Positions 8,043 through 15,375 of a stretch of 64,000 nucleotides of DNA are shown here, one piece after another. Source of the DNA: JALZOC01 sp035758845 (GTDB taxonomy: Bacteria; Acidobacteriota; Vicinamibacteria; Vicinamibacterales; 2-12-FULL-66-21); the NCBI GenBank assembly GCA_035758845.1, contig DASTVZ010000052.1, forward strand, positions 10,105-74,104, in the 5' to 3' direction. Under the pieces are notes generated by a model that saw only the letters and a program-made list of their open reading frames with translations, was not told where the DNA came from and searched no databases. Numbering within the stretch: position 1 is the first letter of the stretch; each line of letters starts with the position of its first letter. Made by a program: the position numbers and the translations under genes.

Positions 8043-9680
8043 ATGAGCATTATGCGCGCATTGCCTCGTCTTGCCTCCGGATTGTTGCTGTCCGTCGTGA
8101 TCGCGTTGCTCGTCACGCGCGTCATGGCATCGGAACAGGCGCGCAGCGAGGGGCCGCGCATCGACGTGCTCTTCGCAAAAGACGCGCGAGCGGAAGCGGT
8201 CACCGGCATGGTCTACGTCGCGATCAGCCGCGACAATCGTCGTCCACCAATTGAACAGACCTCACCAACTGGCGTGCCGCTGTTCTCGCGTTTCGTCGAA
8301 GGTCTGGCACCGGATGGGGTCACGACGCTCACCGCTGACGATCGCGGCCATCCAATCCGCAGCCTGCGGGATCTGCCTGCCGGTGAATACTGGATGCAGC
8401 CGTTCGTCAATGTCTATACGCGGTTCCCGCGCGCGGATGGACACACTGTCTGGCTGCACAACGATCAATGGGAAGGACAGGACTGGAAGCGTTCGCCGGG
8501 CAACATCTTCGGCGATCCGATTCGAGTCGCGTTCGATCCGAAGTCCGCCACGCCGATCCGGCTCGTCGCCAACAAAGTGATTCCGCCGATACAGCGTCCT
8601 GCCGACACCGAGATGGTGAAGCGAATCAGATTTCAGAGCACGATTCTCAGCAAGTGGTGGGGGCAGCCAATCTATCTCGGCGCAACGGTGCTGCTGCCGA
8701 AAGGGTACGACACGCATCCGAACGTTCGTTATCCGGTCAACTACATGCAGGATCACTTCTCGCTGAACCCGCCTGGCGGCTTCGGGCGCGGCGGGGATTT
8801 CGATCGGTTCTGGATGTCGGACACGGCGCCGCGTTTCATCGCCGTCACGCTTCAGCATCCGTCCCCGTACTACGACGATTCCTACGGAGTGGACTCCGAG
8901 AACAACGGTCCATACGGCGAGGCGATCATCAAGGAGCTGATCCCGGCGGTCGAACAGAAGTTCCGTGTCATTCGAGAACCGTGGGCGCGCATGCTCTCGG
9001 GCGGGTCAACCGGCGGCTGGATTGCGCTCGCGCATCAAGTGCTCTACCCGGATTTCTACGGCGGATCGTTTGCGCTCTGCCCCGATGCCGTCGATTTCTC
9101 CTATCACCAGATCGTCAACATCTACAGCGATATCAACGCCTACTACATCGACAAAGGCTGGACGACGGTGGAGCGTCCCAGCCAACGGAAGATCGACGGC
9201 AACATCGAAGCGATGATGAAAGATGAGAACTGGTACGAACTCGTCGTCGGCGACAAGTCCCGGTCCGGAGGACAGTGGGACATCTGGGAAGCCACCTACT
9301 CTCCGGTCGGACCCGACGGATACCCGCGACGGCTCTGGAACAAGGAGACAGGCATCATCGACAAGTCGGTCGCCGAACAGTGGAAGAAATACGACCTGGC
9401 GGAGATCCTTCGGAAGAACTGGACGGTCCTCGGTCCGAAAGTCGCCAACAAGATCCACATCTACGTCGGCGATATGGACTCGTACTACCTCAACGACGCG
9501 GTCGAGAAGTTAAACGAGTTCCTGTCGAAAGCGGACGATCCGAAATTCGCGGGCGAGGTTGTGTTCCAGCGCCGCGCCCCACACTGTTGGGGACCACGGG
9601 GCGCGGAGCTGTGGCAGAAGCTCGCGGCGCAGGTGGACAAAGGTGCGCCAGCCGGTGGGACGAAGAGCTGGAAGTACTAA
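8043..9680 (+). CDS. Secreted esterase D-like alpha/beta hydrolase
   Basis: 545 residues. Signal peptide at residues 1-30 (LLLSVVIALLVTRVMA). After a ~190-residue N-terminal region comes an esterase domain with YPVNYMQDHF near residue 234 and the nucleophile elbow GGSTGG (Ser322). A late histidine (RRAPHCWGPRG) near 520 is a candidate triad member. Resembles the putative esterase/feruloyl-esterase superfamily (PF00756-like). A periplasmic or extracellular role on ester-linked polysaccharide or phenolic substrates is an inference. Its end overlaps that of the YjbQ-like gene by 4 bp. Confidence 0.78.
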   Translation: MSIMRALPRLASGLLLSVVIALLVTRVMASEQARSEGPRIDVLFAKDARAEAVTGMVYVAISRDNRRPPIEQTSPTGVPLFSRFVEGLAPDGVTTLTADDRGHPIRSLRDLPAGEYWMQPFVNVYTRFPRADGHTVWLHNDQWEGQDWKRSPGNIFGDPIRVAFDPKSATPIRLVANKVIPPIQRPADTEMVKRIRFQSTILSKWWGQPIYLGATVLLPKGYDTHPNVRYPVNYMQDHFSLNPPGGFGRGGDFDRFWMSDTAPRFIAVTLQHPSPYYDDSYGVDSENNGPYGEAIIKELIPAVEQKFRVIREPWARMLSGGSTGGWIALAHQVLYPDFYGGSFALCPDAVDFSYHQIVNIYSDINAYYIDKGWTTVERPSQRKIDGNIEAMMKDENWYELVVGDKSRSGGQWDIWEATYSPVGPDGYPRRLWNKETGIIDKSVAEQWKKYDLAEILRKNWTVLGPKVANKIHIYVGDMDSYYLNDAVEKLNEFLSKADDPKFAGEVVFQRRAPHCWGPRGAELWQKLAAQVDKGAPAGGTKSWKY

Positions 9681-10747
9681 ATGAACCGCGTAATCGTGAC
9701 ATCGAGCACGCGCGCGCGGCGGTTGCCGCGATGCCACTGGACCAGGATCGGGCTCTGATAGGTTCCTTCGATGATCTTGCCCTTACCGTTCTCGTCGCGA
9801 TCGGAAACGAGCAGGCTGACAGAACGCTTCATCCGGAGGAAGCGTGACGCGGGCATTGCGATAGCGCGCGAGAGCAGGTTCTCAACCGGCGTCTGACCGA
9901 GGCCCAGCGCGTCGAGCAGCCGGTTGAACACACGCACCAGATCGTATTTCGCGTAGTCGAGTGTCCTTGCGGGAATCGCACGCGGGTTGCCGAGCATGTG
10001 CCCCGCCTTCTCGGCCATGAATCGCAGCGGATCGCGCAGCACTTCTGACAGATCGTGACGCATCAAGAGCGTCTCGTACTCGTTGACGGTCAGCCCTGCA
10101 TGCCGTTCGCCCGCCGCAAGCGACAGCCGCACGCGCCCCTTCACGACACCGTGGTAACGAATGAGCGCGGCGACCTGGCTGTAGACGCCGAGCTGTGGGT
10201 CTTTCAGGTTCACCGATTCCACGCTGTGGCCCGACACCGGGACGACGATTCTCGTCGTCGCAACCGTTTCTTCCGCGGTATACCCAATCACGCTCGTTCG
10301 GCGCGTGCGCGATCGGCCCGCGTGCACACCATCGAGGTCGATGAATGACATCGGTTCGCTCGGGCGATTGAGATAGGCGACGCAGGTCCTGAGGGCGCCC
10401 GCCATAAACGCCAGGTGCGAGTCGGCATTCAACGGCTCGACCGGACGCTGCGCCGGCGAAAGCTCCGTCCGCCGTTCGATCTTGTCGTGCTCGTAACCGG
10501 CACCCTCTGGAAACATGGTCCGGAAGACGTCGATATACGGCATCACCCCGTCAGGCCCCTGGTTGAGCCGGGAGGCGACGCTGCGATCCAGATAACCGGC
10601 CGTGGTGTGAAAGGAGCAGCAGAGTGCGCGGGGAAAGTCTGAGAGGGCATCGCCGTAGCGCGATGAAACCTCGCCACGCACGTCGATGACATCGACGCGG
10701 GCTCGAGGGGTCAACTCGAGCGTGAACTCAAGCGGGATCGCGGACAT
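9677..10747 (-). CDS. YjbQ/UPF0047-related protein with long C-terminal extension
   Basis: 356 residues from the ATG at 10747. The N-terminal ~150 residues carry YjbQ-like landmarks: FHTTAGYLD near residue 50, a later YEHD, NADSHL, and a strand ending in FIDLDGVHAG. YjbQ proteins are ~140 residues and have thiamin-phosphate synthase activity in vitro. The remaining ~200 residues are mostly polar and match nothing I recognise. A longer frame reaches back to 10921 but would read through a palindrome and a terminator-like hairpin, so I reject that start. No clear Shine-Dalgarno precedes the chosen ATG. Confidence 0.6.
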   Translation of the reverse strand: MSAIPLEFTLELTPRARVDVIDVRGEVSSRYGDALSDFPRALCCSFHTTAGYLDRSVASRLNQGPDGVMPYIDVFRTMFPEGAGYEHDKIERRTELSPAQRPVEPLNADSHLAFMAGALRTCVAYLNRPSEPMSFIDLDGVHAGRSRTRRTSVIGYTAEETVATTRIVVPVSGHSVESVNLKDPQLGVYSQVAALIRYHGVVKGRVRLSLAAGERHAGLTVNEYETLLMRHDLSEVLRDPLRFMAEKAGHMLGNPRAIPARTLDYAKYDLVRVFNRLLDALGLGQTPVENLLSRAIAMPASRFLRMKRSVSLLVSDRDENGKGKIIEGTYQSPILVQWHRGNRRARVLDVTITRFI

Positions 10748-10748
10748 G

Positions 10749-10769
10749 AAAAACGGCGCCGTAGCGCCG
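10749..10769 (-). terminator. Terminator-shaped hairpin directly before the YjbQ-like start
   Basis: On the minus strand, a 6-bp stem CGGCGC/GCGCCG with loop TACG (10754-10769) is followed at once by five T residues (10749-10753). The last T lies one base from the ATG at 10747. It could end readthrough from upstream genes or hide the start site. Confidence 0.55.
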
Positions 10770-10852
10770 GATTCTAGACCGCTCGCTGGAGATCCGGCGG
10801 TCGTCCTTAAGCATAACACAGGAATAGCTTTAGCCCGAATTCTCACCTGAAA

Positions 10853-10891
10853 AGGTGGCTGGCACCTTTCCGGGAAAGGTGCCAGCCACCT
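10853..10891. repeat. 19-bp perfect inverted repeat (REP-like)
   Basis: The arms at 10853-10871 and 10873-10891 are exact reverse complements around a single central base. The core word is ggtggctggcacc/ggtgccagccacc. It begins 1 bp past the stop codon of the duplicated-domain protein, so it would form a very stable 3' hairpin in that mRNA. Confidence 0.9.
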
Positions 10892-10892
10892 C

Positions 10893-11615
10893 TTACGGCT
10901 TTCGTTTGGCGGTGAACGCACCCTCGCCGAAGTCGCCGAACTTGGCTGTGCCCTTCATCGAGTCTTTCTCCACAGTTCCTGCGTAGACGATGCGGACGGT
11001 GTTCCCCTCGATGGCGATGTCGAAGGAAAACTCGATCGCATTGCCTTTCAGCGTTCCCGTCAACGGCGCTTCCCCCAGCTGTCCGCTGTAACGGCCAGAC
11101 AGCTTCTCCCCCTCCTGCTTGAACGTCATCGTCGGCGTCCCGGTATTTCCACCGATTTCAACCTGGAAGTTCCAGGTGCCGCTGACGTCAAGCGGCGAAT
11201 CCTTTGCCTGAGTGCCCGCTGGCCGGCCTGCCGCACGCTTCGCCGACCATTGCCCCTGGCCGCCGGTCCCGAACTCCATCACGCCGGTCATCGCGTCGCC
11301 GTCGGCGGTGCCTTTCATGGTGATTGGAATCGGACCGGTCTGGGTTCGCACGCTGAACCAGATCGTCACCGCTTTGTCTTTGACGCTGGCCTCGACACTG
11401 TGATCCCCCTGCGGACTCGAAAACGTGCCGACGATTTGATCTCCTTCGCGTTTGAGAACGAGCGGAGTCGACGTCGCGGGACCCTGTCCCGCCGTGACCG
11501 TGACATCCCAACTGCCAAGGATGTCGGAATCCTGCGCGAAGAGCGATGGCGCACAGGCCAGAACGCACGCAAGCGTCGCGACGCTGCGGGTGAACACTCG
11601 AAGACGATGACTCAT
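10893..11615 (-). CDS. Secreted protein with two copies of a ~95-residue domain
   Basis: 240 residues from the ATG at 11615. An AAAAGAGAT-like ribosome site lies just upstream and a signal peptide follows (TLACVLACAPSLFAQ, cleavage near residue 28). Two related domains follow, residues ~31-130 and ~145-240. Each starts GSWDV/GTWNF, has a KREGDQIVGTF/KQEGEKLSGRY strand, and ends in GxGxxxAKR. The pattern suggests two lipocalin- or beta-sandwich-like units from internal duplication. Function unknown. A longer frame upstream lacks a signal peptide and is not used. Confidence 0.7.
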   Translation of the reverse strand: MSHRLRVFTRSVATLACVLACAPSLFAQDSDILGSWDVTVTAGQGPATSTPLVLKREGDQIVGTFSSPQGDHSVEASVKDKAVTIWFSVRTQTGPIPITMKGTADGDAMTGVMEFGTGGQGQWSAKRAAGRPAGTQAKDSPLDVSGTWNFQVEIGGNTGTPTMTFKQEGEKLSGRYSGQLGEAPLTGTLKGNAIEFSFDIAIEGNTVRIVYAGTVEKDSMKGTAKFGDFGEGAFTAKRKP

Positions 11616-11658
11616 CAAGATCTCTTTTCTCGCATGGCGATTCAAACGAACGGGGATA

Positions 11659-12072
11659 TCACGCACGATTGATGATCGGTGCATTGGCTGCCGCCCGGAG
11701 CTTTCCACCCAGCAGGACACCGGTGACCGCAACGATGCCAAACAGTGAAGGATACCAACCCGGTTGGCCAGGCGTCGGCATCGCCATGGCGACATCGATT
11801 ATCAAGACGGCCACGAGCGCTGCCAACGCCGCCGCGTGCGCATACGGCGCAAAGGACGCAAGCCGCGCCGTCAGCCACCCGCCGAGGATTCCGCCGATAC
11901 CGCAGAACACAAGGTTCAAGAATAGAAACGTCGAGAATGCCGTGGACGTCAACCGGATCTCTGGCGTATCTCGATCAAGAGCGCGCGAGGCGACGAGCGT
12001 GCCTACCGTGACGGTGGCAGCCATGAATCCAAAGCCGAGAGCCACGGCCACAACGCTGCGGATTATGCGCAT
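11659..12072 (-). CDS. Small four-helix membrane protein, unknown function
   Basis: 137 residues with four hydrophobic segments (about 5-27, 48-70, 78-98, 107-127). The second helix contains a GGILGGWLTARL glycine-rich stretch. No charged or metal motif points to a substrate. It begins 8 bp after the VOC gene and so is probably in the same transcript. Confidence 0.6.
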   Translation of the reverse strand: MRIIRSVVAVALGFGFMAATVTVGTLVASRALDRDTPEIRLTSTAFSTFLFLNLVFCGIGGILGGWLTARLASFAPYAHAAALAALVAVLIIDVAMAMPTPGQPGWYPSLFGIVAVTGVLLGGKLRAAANAPIINRA

Positions 12073-12080
12073 GGACCGAG

Positions 12081-12470
12081 TCAGGCGCCCTCGGCGGCCT
12101 GCATCGCTGCGGGCGTCTCATGTCCGAACTGAAGCAGGTAGCCGTTGTTGTCGTAGATGGCGAACTCGCGCATCCCGTAATCGAAGTTGTCGATCGGGTA
12201 ACAGACGCGGGCCTTATCCCTCACGCGCTCCCACATCGCATCCACATCGTCGGGGTTGATGTAGAACGATCCGGTGAATGACGGACCATCGAACGGCTCG
12301 TGCTCGTTGGGCAGCGCAAACATGATCGTCACGTTGTCGCGACGGACCGAGGCCCAGCCAAACTCTTCGCTCGACCCATCGCATTCAAATCCGAGCACCG
12401 TTGTGTAGAACTCGATCGAGCCTTTCAGGTCGTTGGTCCGAAGCAGCGGCGTCAGTTCCTGCAATTTCAT
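12081..12470 (-). CDS. VOC family (glyoxalase/bleomycin-resistance-like) protein
   Basis: 129 residues with two beta-alpha-beta-beta-beta units. The N-terminal LLRTNDLKGSIEFYTTVLGF and the C-terminal FAIYDNNGYLLQFG are standard for the vicinal oxygen chelate fold. A metal-site glutamate is not obvious at the usual last strand (LQFGH has a histidine), so catalysis is uncertain. The start is 1 bp after the cystathionine beta-synthase stop, indicating co-translation. Confidence 0.85.
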   Translation of the reverse strand: MKLQELTPLLRTNDLKGSIEFYTTVLGFECDGSSEEFGWASVRRDNVTIMFALPNEHEPFDGPSFTGSFYINPDDVDAMWERVRDKARVCYPIDNFDYGMREFAIYDNNGYLLQFGHETPAAMQAAEGA

Positions 12471-12471
12471 G

Positions 12472-13899
12472 TCAGCACAACACCCGAATGATATCGGAAC
12501 GCGTGATGATGAACGTCTTGTCGGTCTTGAAATCGCGAACGAGCACCGCCGGATTCTCGGGAGTGATCATCGTCGCCAGCAACTCCACCGGCGTCGAAAT
12601 GTCGACGAACGGAAACGCCGGCTGCATGATCGTTTCGACCGGCTGCGATTTTACCGACGGTTCGGCAAGGAGCTGTGAATACAGGTGGGTCTCATTGAGC
12701 GAACCGACCAGGCGCTTGTCGAGGGTGATCGAGATCTGCGAGAAATCGTGCTCGCTCATGAGCTTCACCGCGATCTCCACCGCTTCGGTTCCTTCGATCG
12801 CCAGCAGTTCACCGGGCACGCCGGCCGCCACCAGGTCGCGCGCGGTCATCCCGGACTTTTCGAGGAACCCTTTCTCGCGCATCCACTCGTCGTTGTACAT
12901 CTTCCCGAGATAGCGCGAACCGTGATCGTGGAAGACGACCACGACGACATCGTTCTTGGTGAAGTTCTCTTTGAGCTGCAGCAGTCCGGCCATCGCAGAG
13001 CCGGCGGAGTTGCCGGCGAAAATTCCTTCTTCGCGCGCGATCCGTCGCGTCATGAGCGCCGCGTCCTTGTCGGTGACCTTCTCGAAATGGTCGATGACGG
13101 CGAAGTCGACGTTGGCGGGCAGAAAATCCTCGCCGATGCCTTCCGTAATGTAGGGGTAGATTTCGTTCTTATCGAAGATTCCCGTCTCTTTGTATTTCTT
13201 GAACACCGAGCCGTAGGTGTCGATGCCCCACACCTTTATCTTCGGATTGCGCTCCTTCAAGAAGCGACCGACGCCGCTGATCGTGCCGCCCGTGCCAACT
13301 CCGCAGACCAGATGCGTTACTCGGCCGTTGGTCTGCTCCCAGATTTCCGGGCCGGTCTCCTCGTAGTGGGCGGCCGTGTTCGACAGATTGTCGTACTGAT
13401 TGGCTTTCCACGAGTTCGGAATCTCTTTCTCGAGCCGAGACGACACCGAGTAATACGACCGCGGATCCTCGGGATCCACGTTGGTCGGACAGACGATGAC
13501 GTCGGCGCCGAACGCCTTGAGCGCGTCGACTTTCTCCTTCGACTGCTTGTCGGTCGTCGTGAAGATGCACTTGTACCCCTTGACGACCGCAGCAATCGCG
13601 AGTCCCATGCCGGTGTTCCCGGACGTGCCTTCGATGATGGTGCCGCCCGGCTTGAGGAGTCCGCGCTTTTCAGCGTCCTCAATCATGCGCACGGCCATCC
13701 GGTCTTTGATCGAGTTTCCGGGATTGAAGGTTTCCAGCTTGACCAGCACCGTGGCCGGAACGACATCGCGCGTGATGTGATTGATCCGGACCATCGGCGT
13801 GTTGCCGATGGCATCGAGAATCGTGTCGCAGATCGGTCTCAACGCCGCCTCGGTGTCAATTATACGAGTCCCAACGGGACGGTCGGAGCGTTGCGCCAT
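12472..13899 (-). CDS. Cystathionine beta-synthase (PLP fold plus CBS pair)
   Basis: 475 residues. The PLP-dependent domain (~25-330) contains NPGNSIKDR with the PLP lysine Lys65, the TSGNTG loop, and the phosphate-binding GVGTGGTISG. The C-terminal ~130 residues form a CBS-domain pair, as in the transsulfuration enzyme that joins serine and homocysteine. O-acetylserine-using cysteine synthase activity is also possible. No cystathionine gamma-lyase gene is next to it. The start is 5 bp after the DUF2277 stop, giving a DUF2277-CBS-VOC-membrane protein operon. The long open frame on the opposite strand is a shadow. Confidence 0.92.
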   Translation of the reverse strand: MAQRSDRPVGTRIIDTEAALRPICDTILDAIGNTPMVRINHITRDVVPATVLVKLETFNPGNSIKDRMAVRMIEDAEKRGLLKPGGTIIEGTSGNTGMGLAIAAVVKGYKCIFTTTDKQSKEKVDALKAFGADVIVCPTNVDPEDPRSYYSVSSRLEKEIPNSWKANQYDNLSNTAAHYEETGPEIWEQTNGRVTHLVCGVGTGGTISGVGRFLKERNPKIKVWGIDTYGSVFKKYKETGIFDKNEIYPYITEGIGEDFLPANVDFAVIDHFEKVTDKDAALMTRRIAREEGIFAGNSAGSAMAGLLQLKENFTKNDVVVVVFHDHGSRYLGKMYNDEWMREKGFLEKSGMTARDLVAAGVPGELLAIEGTEAVEIAVKLMSEHDFSQISITLDKRLVGSLNETHLYSQLLAEPSVKSQPVETIMQPAFPFVDISTPVELLATMITPENPAVLVRDFKTDKTFIITRSDIIRVLC

Positions 13900-13904
13900 C
13901 GTTG

Positions 13905-14174
13905 TCAGCGGCCGTAACGAAGTGCGGCGCGCTCGCGGGCGCGCGCGGCAACTTCTTCCCGATCCCTGGGCGGCGCAGTGGTCACCAGGGATTCGATCAG
14001 TTTGCGCGCGGCTGCGGTGACTTCCTCGACGGCGTCGTTGAACGCCTCCTCGTTCACCTTGGACGGTTTGGTGTATCCACTGACCTTCCGCACGAATTGC
14101 AGCGCCGAAGCGCGCATTTCATCGTCGGTCGCCGGTGGTTCAAAGTTGAATAGTGGTTTGATGTTTCGGCACAT
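13905..14174 (-). CDS. DUF2277 family protein
   Basis: 89 residues from the ATG at 14174. The start MCRNIKPLFNFEPPATDDE is the family signature and sets the start; the frame continues to 14264 but that extension is not conserved-looking. Helical, with a highly charged end (REEVAARARERAALR). The role is unknown in the family. Probably heads the operon with cystathionine beta-synthase. Confidence 0.88.
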   Translation of the reverse strand: MCRNIKPLFNFEPPATDDEMRASALQFVRKVSGYTKPSKVNEEAFNDAVEEVTAAARKLIESLVTTAPPRDREEVAARARERAALRYGR

Positions 14175-14247
14175 GAGGAAGTTTCCAGTTTCTGTCTGCA
14201 ATAGGCACTGCTCGTGGGGCCCCACGCCACTCGCTCTCCCGTGTCCC

Positions 14248-15213
14248 TTATTTCTTGGCCACATACGTCTTTCGCGCGCGTACGACGAGATCCGGCTGCT
14301 TCAGTTTCACTTCGAGCTTGTGAGTCTTCCCATCGAGATTCTGCGGCGTGAACGCCAGCGCATACTGTCGATGCAGTTCGTCGGCGATCCGCCGGAACGT
14401 TGACCCAAGGTTGTTGGTGGAGTTGAGCTCGAAGTAGCCGCCGCCGGTAGCCGCGGCGATCTTCGGCAGTCCGGCGTCAACCTTCGGCTCCTCCGGCGGG
14501 AGTCTGAAACTTCCTGATCCGCCCATACCGCCGATGCCGATTCCTCCGCGGCCTCGTCCGCCGCCGCTGAACTGGCGGCTCGCGAGACCGACGGCGAAGA
14601 TCATGACGTCCTCCTGTTCCGCGTTCTTCTGAACATCGTGGTAGCTGATGTTGTTGCCCCCCATCGGCCGATCCACGCCGTCGGTGAAGACGAGCACGAC
14701 GCGACGTCCTTCCTGGTGAAGCAAGGCAGTGATGCCGACGTTCACCGCATTCCAGAGCGGCGTCGGACCAGGTTCCTGCAGTTCGGTGCGCAGAATCTCC
14801 AGCAGATCGTGCTGACTGTTCGTGAATTCACGGGGATCGACCTGAACGCGATTGGCAAAGCTGCCAATGCGGGCTTTGTCGCTGGGAAGGAGCTGAGCGA
14901 CGAACTGCTCCGCGGCGGAGCGGACGAGTGAGAAGTTGCCAACCATGCTGCCGCTGCGATCGAGCATCATGACGACCGTAATCGGCTGCACACCGTTGTC
15001 GAAGAGCGTGATCTCCTGCTTCTTGCCGTTGTCGTAGACTTCGAAATCCTCTTTCGTGAGATTCGGAACGAGACGACCCTGCACATCGGACACCGTGACG
15101 TACACAGCAACGGCTTTGAGCCCGCCGCGGAATACTTGTTGGTTCTGCTGGCCTTCCTGCTGACCCGAAAGCAACGTGAGACAGCTGAAGACTAGCGTGG
15201 ATCCGATACGCAT
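14248..15213 (-). CDS. Secreted VWA-domain protein (acidobacterial VWFA-related type)
   Basis: 321 residues. A short signal sequence is followed by an N-terminal beta segment (VTVSDVQGRLVPNLTKEDF) typical of the acidobacterial VWFA-related family. Then comes a von Willebrand A domain with the MIDAS motif DRSGSM near residue 85 and VLVFTDGVDRP near 175. A glycine-rich insert lies near 215-235. A ribosome site (GAGGAA) precedes the ATG. Probably a periplasmic or surface adhesion/assembly factor; partner unknown. A second family member is encoded at 35698-36639. Confidence 0.85.
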   Translation of the reverse strand: MRIGSTLVFSCLTLLSGQQEGQQNQQVFRGGLKAVAVYVTVSDVQGRLVPNLTKEDFEVYDNGKKQEITLFDNGVQPITVVMMLDRSGSMVGNFSLVRSAAEQFVAQLLPSDKARIGSFANRVQVDPREFTNSQHDLLEILRTELQEPGPTPLWNAVNVGITALLHQEGRRVVLVFTDGVDRPMGGNNISYHDVQKNAEQEDVMIFAVGLASRQFSGGGRGRGGIGIGGMGGSGSFRLPPEEPKVDAGLPKIAAATGGGYFELNSTNNLGSTFRRIADELHRQYALAFTPQNLDGKTHKLEVKLKQPDLVVRARKTYVAKK

Positions 15214-15252
15214 GGGTTCCTCAGGGAGATCTCAATAGTACGCGATCTTAAT

Positions 15253-15271
15253 CGAGGGGCTTCGCTCCTCG
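15253..15271. other. UUCG-type hairpin in divergent spacer
   Basis: cgagggg-cttcg-ctcctcg forms a 7-bp stem with one G-T pair between the VWA gene and the S9 peptidase gene. No T-run follows on either side, so it is not a standard terminator. I saw nothing else clear in 15214-15375. Confidence 0.35.
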
Positions 15272-15375
15272 ACCTCCCGATACGGTCACCCGCTCGATCG
15301 CTCCGCGATTCCCCGAAGCTCAACCTGCCGCCACTGGCGTAATATCGTGATTTCCATTCTTTGGAGGTTGTGGCG

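Noticed and set aside
10748..10921. Extended N-terminus of the YjbQ-like protein
   Set aside because: The 58 extra codons read through a perfect palindrome and a terminator-like hairpin and have no conserved features.
12685..13917. 410-codon plus-strand frame
   Set aside because: Lies wholly on the strand opposite cystathionine beta-synthase, which has the PLP lysine and phosphate loop.
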